Shown here: positions 42,358 to 50,610 of the stretch, piece by piece
Layout: each line of letters opens with the position of its first letter
How positions within the stretch are numbered: position 1 is the first letter of the stretch
Source of the DNA: Streptomyces venezuelae
GTDB lineage: Bacteria > Actinomycetota > Actinomycetes > Streptomycetales > Streptomycetaceae
Reading direction: 5' to 3'
Assembly: GCF_008642375.1 (NCBI RefSeq)
Contig: NZ_CP029194.1
Location: forward strand, 3,286,001-3,350,000
DNA: 64,000 bases
The notes under the pieces: model-generated
Seen by the model: only the letters and a program-made list of their open reading frames with translations
What the model was told of the DNA's origin: nothing
Database searches by the model: none
Translations under genes and position numbers: made by a program

Positions 42358-43149
42358 ATGGCGCACTACGCACTCGTGGGGCCGTCCGAGGCCCGGAGAC
42401 CCCGGCTCGGCCGCCCCGTTGGAGGTTCCCGGACGGCGGCGGTGGGCGGCGTGGTGCTGCTCCTGCCGGACGGTGAGCCGTCGTCGCGACGGCGCGCCTC
42501 GGCGCGGGCCCACCTGGGTGTCCTGCCCGTCGGGCGCGCGCTCGTCAGGGCCGGGCGGACCGAGGGGCTCGTCGGCCATGTGGTGCGCTACCGGGGGCGC
42601 GGCTGGAACGGCGCGGACGCGGAGCTCGCGGCGGACGCCGGCTGGGCGGTCGCCGAGGCGGTACGCCGCTACGGCGACGTACCGGTCTGTCTCGTCGGCC
42701 ACGGGATGGGGGCGCGGGCGGCGCTGCGGGCCGCCGGACACGACGCGGTCGGCGCGGTCGTCGCGCTGGCCCCGTGGCTCCCGGAGGACGACGTGGCGGC
42801 GGAGCCGGAGCCGGTGCGGCAGCTGGCGGGGCGGCGGGTGCTGATCGTGCACGGCACGAACGACGCCCGTACGGACCCCGAGCTGTCGTTCCGCTTCGCG
42901 GCCCGGGCCAAGAAGACGAACCGCGACACGTGCCGCTTCGAGGTGCACACGGACGGGCACGCGCTGCGCCAGTACGCGGCCGAGGTCCAGGCGCTCGCCG
43001 CGGACTTCGCGCTCGGCGCGCTCTTCGCCCGGCCGGTGGCCCGGCCCGTGACGGACGCGCTGGCCGCGCCCCCGCCGCTGGGCCTGCGGATGCCGCTCGC
43101 GGTGGGCTTCGGGAGCTCCTCCCGGCGCTGGGGGGTGTCCGGAAAGTAA
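42358..43149 (+). CDS. Alpha/beta hydrolase with altered C-terminus
   Basis: The 263-residue protein has an alpha/beta hydrolase fold: VVLLLPDGE, a nucleophile elbow CLVGHGMGARAALRAAG where the usual Ser is replaced by His-Gly (GHGMG), LIVHGTNDARTDP with the acid, and FEVHTDGHAL with a His. Without a Ser/Cys nucleophile it may not be a classical hydrolase. The last residues (GVSGK) and the stop are encoded by the arm of a palindromic element, so the native end was probably replaced. No close partner is seen. Confidence 0.8.
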   Translation: MAHYALVGPSEARRPRLGRPVGGSRTAAVGGVVLLLPDGEPSSRRRASARAHLGVLPVGRALVRAGRTEGLVGHVVRYRGRGWNGADAELAADAGWAVAEAVRRYGDVPVCLVGHGMGARAALRAAGHDAVGAVVALAPWLPEDDVAAEPEPVRQLAGRRVLIVHGTNDARTDPELSFRFAARAKKTNRDTCRFEVHTDGHALRQYAAEVQALAADFALGALFARPVARPVTDALAAPPPLGLRMPLAVGFGSSSRRWGVSGK

Positions 43150-43192
43150 CGCCGTCTGCCCGCGGGCCAGGCGGGACTTTCCGGACACCCCC
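43131..43192. repeat. Palindromic element flanking the IS
   Basis: GGGGGTGTCCGGAAAGT (43131-43147) pairs perfectly over 17 bp with ACTTTCCGGACACCCCC (43176-43192). It supplies the stop codon of the hydrolase gene and ends 2 bp before the IS. Confidence 0.8.
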
Positions 43193-43194
43193 TA

Positions 43195-44063
43195 AAGGGT
43201 GTTGCAGAAGGTCCGGCTTCGGCAGGTCGAAGTGGCGTCTGGCCTGTTGTTTCACCGTGTCATGGCGAGGTTGTGCATGGTGGCGACGGCCTGGACCGCG
43301 TGGTGGAGGCCGTCTCCTTTCTGGCGGCAGTCGCGAAGGATCTTCCAGTTCTTCATCCGGGCGAAGGTGTGCTCGACGCGGGCACGGACGCGTCGGTGTT
43401 CGGCGTTGTCTTCCTCCTGGCCACGCAGGAGGGGGCGACCGGCTCTCTTGCGGTGCGGGACGATCAGGCCGGTGCCGAGGTAGGCGCCGTCCGCGATCAC
43501 CGTCGTCCCGGCTGCCGCGGCCGGCAGCCCCGACTCCCGCCACACGTGGGCGTCGGCCTTGTTCCCCGGCGCCGGCCGGGCCGAGGCGATCACCAGGCGG
43601 CTGTCCGCGTCAATGATGACCTGCACGTTCGCCGAGAACCGGTAGTTGCGGGAGGAGGCTCCTACTGTCCGGTCGCGGACCGGGATCAAGGTGCCGTCCA
43701 CGATCCACAGCCGGTCCACGTCGGCGACCGGCCGCGGGGCCGGCTCCAGGGCCAGCAACGGACGCAGTCGCTGGATGACCCGGCAGACGGTGGCCGGGGA
43801 GATCCCGAAGAGCGGGGCGAGCTGCCGCATGGTGAGGTTGGTGCGGTAGTAGACGGCCACCAGCAGGACCCGGTCGGCCAGTGGCAGGCACCACGGCCTG
43901 CCACCACCGGGACCGTTCCCGCCCCGCTCCTTCACGACCTTCACCAGCTTCGCGAACCGGTCGATTCGCAAGCCCGTGAACGTCTCGACCCACACCGGCT
44001 CAGCCCGCAACACCCCACCCATACAGGGAAAATGCCCGGAACTGAGCCTTCTGCAACACCCTT
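43195..44063. mobile_element. Insertion sequence, IS5-like, 869 bp
   Basis: The ends are perfect 17-bp inverted repeats (AAGGGTGTTGCAGAAGG at 43195-43211; its complement at 44047-44063), flanked by a TA duplication (43193-43194 and 44064-44065). Removing the IS and one TA restores ACACCCCC-TA-GGGGGTGT, a palindrome centred on the insertion point. It carries a single complete transposase gene on the minus strand. Identical ends and an intact gene suggest a recent insertion. Confidence 0.93.
43252..44022 (-). CDS. IS5-like DDE transposase
   Basis: The 256-residue transposase begins at ATG 44022, 41 bp inside the IS end. It has an N-terminal HTH (LADRVLLVAVYYRTNLTMRQLAPLFGISPATVCRVIQRL) and the DDE core: first Asp in LWIVDGTLIPV, second in TVIADGAYLG, and Glu in RARVEHTFARMKNWKILR. 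The frame is uninterrupted, so it may be active. The pattern fits the DDE_Tnp_4 group of the IS5 superfamily. The open frame continues outside the IS upstream, but that part is not coding. Confidence 0.92.
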   Translation of the reverse strand: MGGVLRAEPVWVETFTGLRIDRFAKLVKVVKERGGNGPGGGRPWCLPLADRVLLVAVYYRTNLTMRQLAPLFGISPATVCRVIQRLRPLLALEPAPRPVADVDRLWIVDGTLIPVRDRTVGASSRNYRFSANVQVIIDADSRLVIASARPAPGNKADAHVWRESGLPAAAAGTTVIADGAYLGTGLIVPHRKRAGRPLLRGQEEDNAEHRRVRARVEHTFARMKNWKILRDCRQKGDGLHHAVQAVATMHNLAMTR

Positions 44064-44081
44064 TAGGGGGTGTCTTGTCTC

Positions 44082-44981
44082 CTAGTCCTTGGGCAGCAGG
44101 TGGCCGCGGCGGCTCAGCAGGAACTTCTTGAAGGCGGCCACCGGGGCCGTGTCCGGGTGGCCGTCGAGCCAGGCGACGCCGATCTCGCGGACCGCGCGGG
44201 GCGCGGTGACGGTCAGTTCGACGACGCCGGGGCGCGGGACGGCGGGCGGCGGCAGCAGGGCGACGCCGAGGCCCGCCGCCACCAGTCCGCGCAGCGTCTC
44301 GGCCTCCTCGCCCTCGAAGGCGACGCGCGGTGTGAAGCCGGCCTCGGCGCACAGGTCGTCGGTGATGCGGCGGAGCCCGTACCCCGGCTCCAGGGTCACG
44401 AAGGTCTCGTCGGCGGCCTCGGCGAGGCGGACGCGGCGGCGGCCCGCGAGCCGGTGGTCGTCGGGGACGACGAGCCGCAGTCGCTGCTCGTCGAGGCGCC
44501 GGGCCACCAGGTCGGGGGCGTCCGGCACCGGGGAGGTCAGGCAGAGGTCGAGGTCGCCCGCCCTGAGCCGCTCGATCATGGCCTCGCCGTAGTTCTGGAC
44601 GAGGGTGAAGCGGACGCGCGGGTGGTCGACGCGGAAGGCCCGGATGAGGCCGGGGACGGTCTCGGAGCCCATCGTGTGCAGGAAGCCGAAGGCGACCCGG
44701 CCCGCGGTGGGGTCGGCGTCGGCCCGTACGGTGTCGGCGGCCCGCTCGACCTCGGTGAGCGCCTTCTCGGCGGCGGTGAGGAAGTTGCGGCCGGCCGGGG
44801 TGAGGGAGACCGTGCGGCCGCGGCGGGCGAAGAGGGAGACTCCCAGGTCCTGTTCGAGCCTGACCATCGCCCGCGAGAGCGTCGACTGCGGCACGCCCAT
44901 CTCGGCCGCGGCCCGGGTCACATGCTCGTGCCGGGCGACGGCCGCGAAGTACGCGAGCCGTGGGGCCAGCAGCAGTCCCAT
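44082..44981 (-). CDS. LysR-family transcriptional regulator
   Basis: This 299-residue regulator has an N-terminal LysR helix-turn-helix (PRLAYFAAVARHEHVTRAAAEMGVPQSTLSRAMVRLEQDLG) and a periplasmic-binding-like effector domain (RVAFGFLHTMGSETVPGLI, LCLTSPVPDAPDLV, EPGYGLRRITDDLCAEAGF). ATG 44981 fits the family start; ATG 45038 is an alternative. It is divergent from an MFS gene and probably controls it through the 119-bp region between them. The gene ends 19 bp from the IS, which has not damaged it. Confidence 0.9.
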   Translation of the reverse strand: MGLLLAPRLAYFAAVARHEHVTRAAAEMGVPQSTLSRAMVRLEQDLGVSLFARRGRTVSLTPAGRNFLTAAEKALTEVERAADTVRADADPTAGRVAFGFLHTMGSETVPGLIRAFRVDHPRVRFTLVQNYGEAMIERLRAGDLDLCLTSPVPDAPDLVARRLDEQRLRLVVPDDHRLAGRRRVRLAEAADETFVTLEPGYGLRRITDDLCAEAGFTPRVAFEGEEAETLRGLVAAGLGVALLPPPAVPRPGVVELTVTAPRAVREIGVAWLDGHPDTAPVAAFKKFLLSRRGHLLPKD

Positions 44982-45039
44982 GTCTTCTTCGTTACTGTTC
45001 GGTGACAGCCGAGGCTGTGACCTGTACTCATGCGCCATG

Positions 45040-45094
45040 GGAACGATTACAGCAGTTCCGTGCATTGGACGCATGAAACGGATCGTCCTACGTT
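45040..45094 (+). promoter_or_regulatory. LysR/MFS divergent promoter with operator candidate
   Basis: GGAAC-N10-GTTCC (45040-45059) is a dyad of the spacing used by LysR proteins. It is followed by TTGGAC (45065-45070), an 18-bp spacer and TACGTT (45089-45094), ending 6 bases before the MFS ATG. A leaderless MFS mRNA is predicted. Confidence 0.6.
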
Positions 45095-45100
45095 CGAGAC

Positions 45101-46366
45101 ATGCCTCCCGCCAGTACCAAGGCGGCCGCCACCAGCGCGTCCGCCGACACCCGCCTCTCCCCCGGAGCCCCCGGCTACCGCCGGACGAGCCTCGCGCTCT
45201 TCGCCGCCGGACTGGCCGCCTTCGCCCTCCTCTACTCCACGCAGGCCCTTCTCCCGGCCATCTCGGCCGAGTTCGGCGCCACCGCGTCCGCCGCCTCCTG
45301 GACGGTCTCCGCCGCGACCGGCGCCCTCGCCCTGTGTGTCCTGCCGCTCAGCGCCCTCTCGGAGCGCTTCGGGCGGCGCGCGATGATGACCGCCTCCCTC
45401 TCGGTCGCCGTCGCCGTCTCGCTCCTCGTGCCGTTCGCGCCGAACCTGGAGACCCTGATCGCCCTGCGCGCCCTCCAGGGCGCCGCGCTCGCCGGGCTCC
45501 CCGCCTCCGCGATGGCGTACCTCGCCGAGGAGGTCCGCCCCAAGGCGCTGATCGCGGCGATCGGCCTCTTCGTCGCGGGCAACTCGATCGGCGGCATGAG
45601 CGGCCGGATCGTGACCGGCTGGGCCGCCCAGATGTGGGGCTGGCGCGCGGGTCTGGCCGCCGTCGGCCTGACCTCGCTGCTGTGCGTGATCGCCTTCCGG
45701 GCGCTGCTCCCGAAGGCCCGGCACTTCACGCCGGGCACGCTGAACCCGAAGGCGCTGGCGGGCGCCGTGCGGACGCACCTGTCCGACCCGCTGCTCGTCC
45801 GGCTGTACGTGATCGGTGCGCTGTTCATGACGGTCTTCGGCGCGGTGTACACCGTGATCGGCTACCGCCTGGTCGAGGCGCCGTTCTCGCTCCCGCAGGG
45901 TGTGATCGGCTCGATCTTCCTGGTCTACCTGGTCGGTACGGTCGCCTCGGCCGCCGCCGGGAAGCTGGTCGGCCGGCTGGGCCGGCGCGGGGCGCTCTAC
46001 CTGGCGGTCTCCACGACCGCCGCGGGCCTGCTGCTCTCGCTCTCCGACTCGCTCGCCGCGGTCCTGGCGGGGCTCGTCCTCATCACGGCCGGCTTCTTCG
46101 CGGGCCACGCGGTCGCCTCCTCCTCGGTGAGCCGCACGGCGAAGACGGGCCGGGCGCAGGCCTCGGCGCTCTACCAGTCCGCGTACTACCTCGGCAGCAG
46201 CGCGGGCGGCACGCTCGGCGCCGTCGCCTTCCACGCGGGCGGCTGGGCGGGCACGGTCCTGATCGGCCTCGTCGCGGTCCTCGGCGTCGTGTCCGTGACC
46301 CTCTACGGGAGCCACAGCGCCCGGGTCGCGGCCCGTCGGCCACAGCTCGCCGCGGCCTGCAACTGA
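45101..46366 (+). CDS. MFS transporter
   Basis: This 421-residue protein has 12 predicted transmembrane helices. Motif A appears as SALSERFGRRAMMTASL, the first helix reads SLALFAAGLAAFALLYSTQALLPAIS, and an intermediate loop has LVGRLGRRG. It resembles YnfM-type drug/proton antiporters (Bcr/CflA-related or arabinose efflux permeases). ATG 45101 is fixed by the predicted promoter 6 bases upstream. The divergent LysR gene is the likely regulator. Substrate is unknown; cytoplasmic export of a small molecule is the best guess. Confidence 0.9.
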   Translation: MPPASTKAAATSASADTRLSPGAPGYRRTSLALFAAGLAAFALLYSTQALLPAISAEFGATASAASWTVSAATGALALCVLPLSALSERFGRRAMMTASLSVAVAVSLLVPFAPNLETLIALRALQGAALAGLPASAMAYLAEEVRPKALIAAIGLFVAGNSIGGMSGRIVTGWAAQMWGWRAGLAAVGLTSLLCVIAFRALLPKARHFTPGTLNPKALAGAVRTHLSDPLLVRLYVIGALFMTVFGAVYTVIGYRLVEAPFSLPQGVIGSIFLVYLVGTVASAAAGKLVGRLGRRGALYLAVSTTAAGLLLSLSDSLAAVLAGLVLITAGFFAGHAVASSSVSRTAKTGRAQASALYQSAYYLGSSAGGTLGAVAFHAGGWAGTVLIGLVAVLGVVSVTLYGSHSARVAARRPQLAAACN

Positions 46367-46418
46367 CTCGCTCCTTCGGGCGTCCTCCTTGTCAGGACCC
46401 AAGGGGGAGATGACGGAA

Positions 46419-47126
46419 ATGAAGCGAATCACGAGGCGAATAGGCAAGAGAGCGGGCGTCACCGCCGGTCTCACGGCGCTGGTGGTGCCGATGACGATCG
46501 CGCTCGGTACGGCTCCGGCGCAGGCGGCGTCCTGCAACGTGACGACGGGGCCGTACCAGAAGCAGGTGGAGAAGTTCCTCGGCCGGACGGTCGACGGCCG
46601 CCAGTCGCTCGCCGACTGCAAGGCCATCCAGGCGTTCCAGTCGAAGCACGGCATCACCCCGGCCGCGGGGTACGCGGGGACGATCACCTGGCGCACGATG
46701 AACACGATGCTCCAGCAGAAGGCGGCCGGGACCAACCCCAACGCCGCCCGCAAGTGTCCTACCAACAAGGGCCGGATCGCGTGCGTCGACCTGACGCGGC
46801 AGCTGTCCTGGATCCAGGACGGTTCGCGCCTCAAGTACGGCCCGGTGCCGGTGCGTACGGGCAAGGACGGCACCGAGACCCGTACGGGCTCGAAGAAGAT
46901 CTACTGGCGGAACATCAACCACTGGTCGACGCTCTACAACGTCTCCATGCCGTACGCGCAGTTCTTCGACCGCGGCCAGGCCTTCCACTCGACGACCAAG
47001 TCCATGTGGAACCCGCCGGGTTCGGGCGGCTGCGTCAACATGCGGCCGGCCGACGCCAAGAAGTACTGGAGCATGCTCCGGAACGGCGACGACGTCTTCG
47101 TCTACGGGCGCAAGCCGGGAACGTGA
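46419..47126 (+). CDS. L,D-transpeptidase with peptidoglycan-binding domain
   Basis: This 235-residue secreted protein has a signal peptide (KRITRRIGKRAGVTAGLTALVVPMTIALGTAPAQA|ASC). Next comes a PG-binding-type domain (YQKQVEKFLGRTVDGRQSLADCKAIQAFQSKHGITPAAGYAGTIT) and a YkuD catalytic domain with the His in AFHSTTKSMW and the Cys in PPGSGGCVNM. It makes 3-3 crosslinks in peptidoglycan or anchors proteins. ATG 46419 is preferred because GGGGGAG lies 9 bases upstream; ATG 46410 sits on it. A hairpin follows. Confidence 0.92.
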   Translation: MKRITRRIGKRAGVTAGLTALVVPMTIALGTAPAQAASCNVTTGPYQKQVEKFLGRTVDGRQSLADCKAIQAFQSKHGITPAAGYAGTITWRTMNTMLQQKAAGTNPNAARKCPTNKGRIACVDLTRQLSWIQDGSRLKYGPVPVRTGKDGTETRTGSKKIYWRNINHWSTLYNVSMPYAQFFDRGQAFHSTTKSMWNPPGSGGCVNMRPADAKKYWSMLRNGDDVFVYGRKPGT

Positions 47127-47156
47127 CCCCCACTGTCAGTCGGCTGCGGTAGCTTC

Positions 47157-47189
47157 CCTCTCACCGGTACCGAGCGGTGCCGGTGAGGG
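47157..47189 (+). terminator. Terminator of the L,D-transpeptidase gene
   Basis: CCTCTCACCGGTACC pairs with GGTGCCGGTGAGGGG, allowing two G-T wobbles. It lies 30 bases after the stop and 21 before the sigma-factor start. Confidence 0.75.
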
Positions 47190-47209
47190 GTGAGTGGGGT
47201 GTGGTCCCG

Positions 47210-48181
47210 ATGAGTGACGCCGCGACCGTGACGACCGAAGAACTCGACAAGTACCGCAGGGAGCTGACCGGTTACTGCTACCGGATGCTCGGATCCTCCT
47301 TCGAGGCGGAGGACGCGGTGCAGGACACGATGGTGCGGGCCTGGAAGGCCATCGGCACCTTCGAGGGCCGCTCCTCGCTGCGGTCCTGGCTCTACCGGAT
47401 CGCGACCAACGTGTGCCTGGACGCGCTGAACGCGGGCAACAAGAGGGCGCGGCCGATGGATCTGACCTCCCCGACCCCGGTCGCCCAGGCGCAGCTCGTC
47501 AAGCAGCCGGAGATCACCTGGCTGGAGCCGGTCCCGGACGGGCGTGTCCTGCCGTCGGTCGCCGACCCGGCGGAGACGGCCGTGCACCGCGAGACCGTGC
47601 GGCTCGCCTTCGTCGCCGCCCTCCAGCACCTGCCGCCCAAGCAGCGCGCCGTGCTGATCCTGCGCGAGGTGCTCGCCTGGAAGGCGAGCGAGGTCGCGGA
47701 GCTCCTCGACACCTCCGTCGCCTCGGTCAACAGCGCCCTGCAGCGGGCCCGCGCGACCCTCGCCGAACAGGCGCCGGCCACCTCCGACCCGGCGAACCCG
47801 CTGGACGAGGAGCAGAAGGCGCTTCTCGAGCGGTACGTGGCCGCCTTCGAGGGCTACGACATGAAGGCGCTGACCGCACTCCTCCACGAGGACGCGACCA
47901 TGTCCATGCCGCCGTACGACCTGTGGCTCCAGGGCCACGACGACATCGTGGGCTGGATGCTGGGCGTCGGCGAGGTCTGCGCCGGCTCGAAGCTGGTGCC
48001 GACCGTGGCGAACGGCTCCCCGGCGTTCGCGCAGTACCACCCGGACCCGGCGGGCGGCTTCTCCCCGTGGGCGCTGATCGTCCTGGAGCTCCGCGACGGC
48101 AAGGTCGCCGGGATGGACTTCTTCCTGGACACCGAGCGCTGGTTCCCGCTCTTCGACCTGCCCGCGCGACTGGAGGCCTAG
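47210..48181 (+). CDS. ECF sigma factor with C-terminal SnoaL-like domain
   Basis: The 323-residue sigma factor has region 2 ([35 protein letters not shown] ... [18 protein letters not shown]) and region 4 ([45 protein letters not shown]). After that comes a SnoaL/NTF2-like domain (~205-320: [42 protein letters not shown]). Such C-terminal domains replace an anti-sigma factor, and none is adjacent. It resembles the SigX5/SigJ-like actinobacterial group. ATG 47210 is taken; GTG 47201 is possible. The stop TAG is in a palindromic element. Confidence 0.9.
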   Translation: MSDAATVTTEELDKYRRELTGYCYRMLGSSFEAEDAVQDTMVRAWKAIGTFEGRSSLRSWLYRIATNVCLDALNAGNKRARPMDLTSPTPVAQAQLVKQPEITWLEPVPDGRVLPSVADPAETAVHRETVRLAFVAALQHLPPKQRAVLILREVLAWKASEVAELLDTSVASVNSALQRARATLAEQAPATSDPANPLDEEQKALLERYVAAFEGYDMKALTALLHEDATMSMPPYDLWLQGHDDIVGWMLGVGEVCAGSKLVPTVANGSPAFAQYHPDPAGGFSPWALIVLELRDGKVAGMDFFLDTERWFPLFDLPARLEA

Positions 48182-48218
48182 GGGGTGTCCGGCCCTGATC
48201 CGTCGGACAGGCCCTAGA
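48180..48218. repeat. GGGGGTGTCCGG palindromic element between sigma and STAS genes
   Basis: TGTCCG and CGGACA arms enclose a GCCCTGATC core, extended by AGGG/CCCT. It starts with the same TAGGGGGTGTCCGG word seen near 43131 and 44064. It provides the sigma-factor stop codon and lies between two convergent genes. Confidence 0.65.
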
Positions 48219-48489
48219 CGCCGAGCGTTCCGTCGAGGCCGGTCAGCCGGAGCAGGGCCTGCAGTTCCGGTCCTGCTCCGTGGAAGCGGATGCGGTGGCC
48301 CCGGCGGTTCGCGGCCAGTTTCAGGCGGGCGAGGGCGTCGACGGCCGAGAGGTCGGCGGGCGCGAGGGCGCCGACCTCGCAGACGACGTCACCGGGCGGG
48401 GCCGCGCCGAGTTCGGCGCAGAGGAGGGCCACCTCGCCCCCGGTGGGGCGGGCGGGCAGGGTCACGACGAGCGGCTGACTGGTGTCCAC
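48214..48489 (-). CDS. STAS-domain protein (anti-sigma factor antagonist-like)
   Basis: The 91-residue protein is a single STAS domain (LVVTLPARPTGGEVALLCAELGAAPPGDVVCEVGALAPADLSAVDALARLKLAANRRGHRIRFHGAGPELQALLRLTGLDGTLGV). The phospho-acceptor position, usually in DxSxxxxL, reads ALAPADLSAVDALA, so Ser in DLS is a candidate. STAS proteins bind anti-sigma kinases; no such kinase is nearby. It is convergent with the ECF gene; a link between the two is possible but not shown. Confidence 0.82.
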   Translation of the reverse strand: MDTSQPLVVTLPARPTGGEVALLCAELGAAPPGDVVCEVGALAPADLSAVDALARLKLAANRRGHRIRFHGAGPELQALLRLTGLDGTLGV

Positions 48490-48561
48490 ATGCCTTGAGA
48501 CCGTCCCGGGGCCCGGAACTCATCGCCGCCGGTCCCCCCGCGTGCCTCTACGCTCTGGATC

Positions 48562-49224
48562 ATGACTCACGAACCTGTCGAACTGGTGATCTTCGACTGC
48601 GACGGCGTCCTGGTGGACAGCGAGCGGATCTACTGCCGCGTGGACCGGGAGGTGTTCGCCTCGCTCGGGGCGGAGTTCACCGAGGCGGAGGTGGCGGACC
48701 TCTTCGTCGGCTCCTCGCACGAGATGCTCACGGCGATCGTGGAGGAGCGCCGGGGCGGCACCCTGGAGCCCGGCTGGCAGGCTCCCTTCAAGCAGCGGTA
48801 CGAGGACGCCCTGGACGCGGAGCTGACGGCCGTCGAGGGCGTCACCGGTGTGCTGGACGCGCTGGCCGTCCCGTACTGCCTCGCCTCCAACGGCAGCCAC
48901 ACCAGCATCCGCAAGAACCTGGGCCGGGCCGGGCTGCTCGACCGCTTCGAGGGCCGGATGTTCAGCGCCCGCGACGTCGCGCGCGGCAAGCCCGCCCCGG
49001 ACCTCTTCCTGCACGCGGCGGCCACGATGGGCGTCGCCCCCGAGCGCTGCGCGGTCGTCGAGGACAGCCTCTACGGCGTCCGGGCCGCCCGCGCGGCCGG
49101 CATGCGCGCCTTCGGCTACTGCGGGGGCCTGACCAGGGCGGACCGCCTGATGGGTCCGCGGACGGTCGTCTTCGACGACATGCGGGAGCTGCCGGGGCTG
49201 CTCGGGGAGCCGGTGCGGCCGTGA
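48562..49224 (+). CDS. HAD-superfamily hydrolase (subfamily IA)
   Basis: This 220-residue phosphatase has HAD motif I IFDCDGVLVDSERIY, motif II LASNGSH, the Lys in ARGKPAPDLFLHAA and motif III/IV CAVVEDSLYGVRAARAAGM. A C1 helical cap follows motif I. Proteins of this type act as beta-phosphoglucomutase-like or general sugar-phosphate phosphatases. The substrate is unknown. It lies divergent from STAS, 72 bp away, and convergent with deoA. Confidence 0.9.
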   Translation: MTHEPVELVIFDCDGVLVDSERIYCRVDREVFASLGAEFTEAEVADLFVGSSHEMLTAIVEERRGGTLEPGWQAPFKQRYEDALDAELTAVEGVTGVLDALAVPYCLASNGSHTSIRKNLGRAGLLDRFEGRMFSARDVARGKPAPDLFLHAAATMGVAPERCAVVEDSLYGVRAARAAGMRAFGYCGGLTRADRLMGPRTVVFDDMRELPGLLGEPVRP

Positions 49225-49252
49225 CCCGCACCGGCTCCCGTCACGGGCGGTC

Positions 49253-50530
49253 TCAGGCGATGCGGTCCATCACGATCGGGTTCGCCGTGAACGCCGTGCC
49301 CGGCGCCGCGATGTCCCAGGAGTCGTTCAGGGACTTCAGGGCGTAGTCGAACTTCTCCGGGGTGTCGGTGTGGAGGGTCAGCAGAGGCTGGCCCGCCGTC
49401 ACCGTGTCGCCCGGCTTCGCGTGGAGCTCCACGCCCGCGCCGGCCTGCACCGGGTCCTCCTTGCGGGCGCGGCCCGCACCGAGGCGCCAGGCGGCGACGC
49501 CGATGTCGTACGCGTCGAGGCGGGTCAGGACGCCGGAGGACTGCGCCGTGACGACGTGCTGCTCGCGGGCGACCGGGAGGGTGGCGTCCGGGTCGCCGCC
49601 CTGGGCCGCGATCATCCGGCGCCAGTGGTCCATCGCCGAGCCGTCGGCGAGCGCCTTCGCCGGGTCGGCGTCCTTGATGCCGGCCGCGTCGAGCATCTCG
49701 CGGGCGAGCGCGATCGTCAGCTCGACGACGTCAGCCGGGCCGCCGCCCGCCAGGACCTCGACGGACTCACGGACCTCCAGGGCGTTGCCCGCGGTCAGGC
49801 CGAGCGGGGTCGACATGTCGGTGAGCAGGGCGACCGTCTTGACCCCGCTGTCGGTGCCGAGCTGGACCATGGTGGAGGCCAGCTCGCGGGCGTCCTCGAT
49901 CGTCTTCATGAAGGCGCCGGTGCCGACCTTGACGTCCAGGACGAGCGAGCCGGTGCCCTCGGCGATCTTCTTCGACATGATCGAGGAGGCGATCAGCGGG
50001 ATGGCCTCGACGGTGCCGGTGACGTCGCGGAGCGCGTAGAGCTTCTTGTCCGCCGGGGCCAGGCCGTCGCCGGCCGCGCAGATGACGGCGCCCGTGGTGT
50101 CGAGGACGTGCAGCATCTCGTCGTTGGAGAGCAGCGCGCGCCAGCCGGGGATCGACTCCAGCTTGTCGAGCGTGCCGCCGGTGTGGCCGAGGCCGCGGCC
50201 GGAGAGCTGCGGGACGGCCGCGCCACAGGCGGCGACGAGCGGGGCGAGCGGGAGGGTGATCTTGTCGCCGACGCCGCCGGTGGAGTGCTTGTCGGCGGTC
50301 GGGCGGGAGAGCGCGTCGAAGTTCATGCGCTCGCCGCTGGCGATCATGGCGGCGGTCCAGCGGGCGATCTCCGCACGGTTCATGCCGTTCAGCAGGATCG
50401 CCATGGCCAGGGCGGACATCTGCTCGTCGGCGACGACGCCGCGGGTGTAGGCGTCGATGACCCAGTCGATCTGCTCCGGGCTCAGCTCGCCCTTGTCCCG
50501 CTTCGTGCGGATGACGGAGATGACGTCCAT
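49253..50530 (-). CDS. deoA: Thymidine phosphorylase
   Basis: The 425-residue enzyme phosphorolyses thymidine and deoxyuridine to base and deoxyribose-1-phosphate. Motifs: ISVIRTKRDKGELSPEQIDWVIDAYTRGVVADEQMSAL, RPTADKHSTGGVGDKITLPLAPLVAACG, SGRGLGHTGGTLDKLESIPGW (family signature), DVKVGTGAFMKT. ATG 50530 follows AGAGGAAC. A CTACGCGCATAG operator lies 14 bp upstream, overlapping the leader. A hairpin separates it from cdd, so it has its own promoter. Products feed the mutase and DeoC. Confidence 0.95.
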   Translation of the reverse strand: MDVISVIRTKRDKGELSPEQIDWVIDAYTRGVVADEQMSALAMAILLNGMNRAEIARWTAAMIASGERMNFDALSRPTADKHSTGGVGDKITLPLAPLVAACGAAVPQLSGRGLGHTGGTLDKLESIPGWRALLSNDEMLHVLDTTGAVICAAGDGLAPADKKLYALRDVTGTVEAIPLIASSIMSKKIAEGTGSLVLDVKVGTGAFMKTIEDARELASTMVQLGTDSGVKTVALLTDMSTPLGLTAGNALEVRESVEVLAGGGPADVVELTIALAREMLDAAGIKDADPAKALADGSAMDHWRRMIAAQGGDPDATLPVAREQHVVTAQSSGVLTRLDAYDIGVAAWRLGAGRARKEDPVQAGAGVELHAKPGDTVTAGQPLLTLHTDTPEKFDYALKSLNDSWDIAAPGTAFTANPIVMDRIA

Positions 50531-50544
50531 GGTGGTTCCTCTTT

Positions 50545-50556
50545 CTACGCGCATAG
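50545..50556. promoter_or_regulatory. Nucleoside-regulon palindrome, deoA
   Basis: CTACGCGCATAG differs from the palindrome at one position. It lies 14 bp upstream of the deoA ATG, between the upstream hairpin and the ribosome-binding site. Confidence 0.7.
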
Positions 50557-50569
50557 AGGGGGAAAGGGA

Positions 50570-50603
50570 GAGCGGCCCTTCCATCGTGCCGGAAGGGCCG
50601 CTC
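50570..50603 (-). terminator. Terminator of the nucleoside transporter-cdd operon
   Basis: GAGCGGCCCTTCC and GGAAGGGCCGCTC (13 bp, counted on the minus strand) enclose an 8-base loop just after cdd. Confidence 0.8.
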
Positions 50604-50610
50604 CGAGGTG

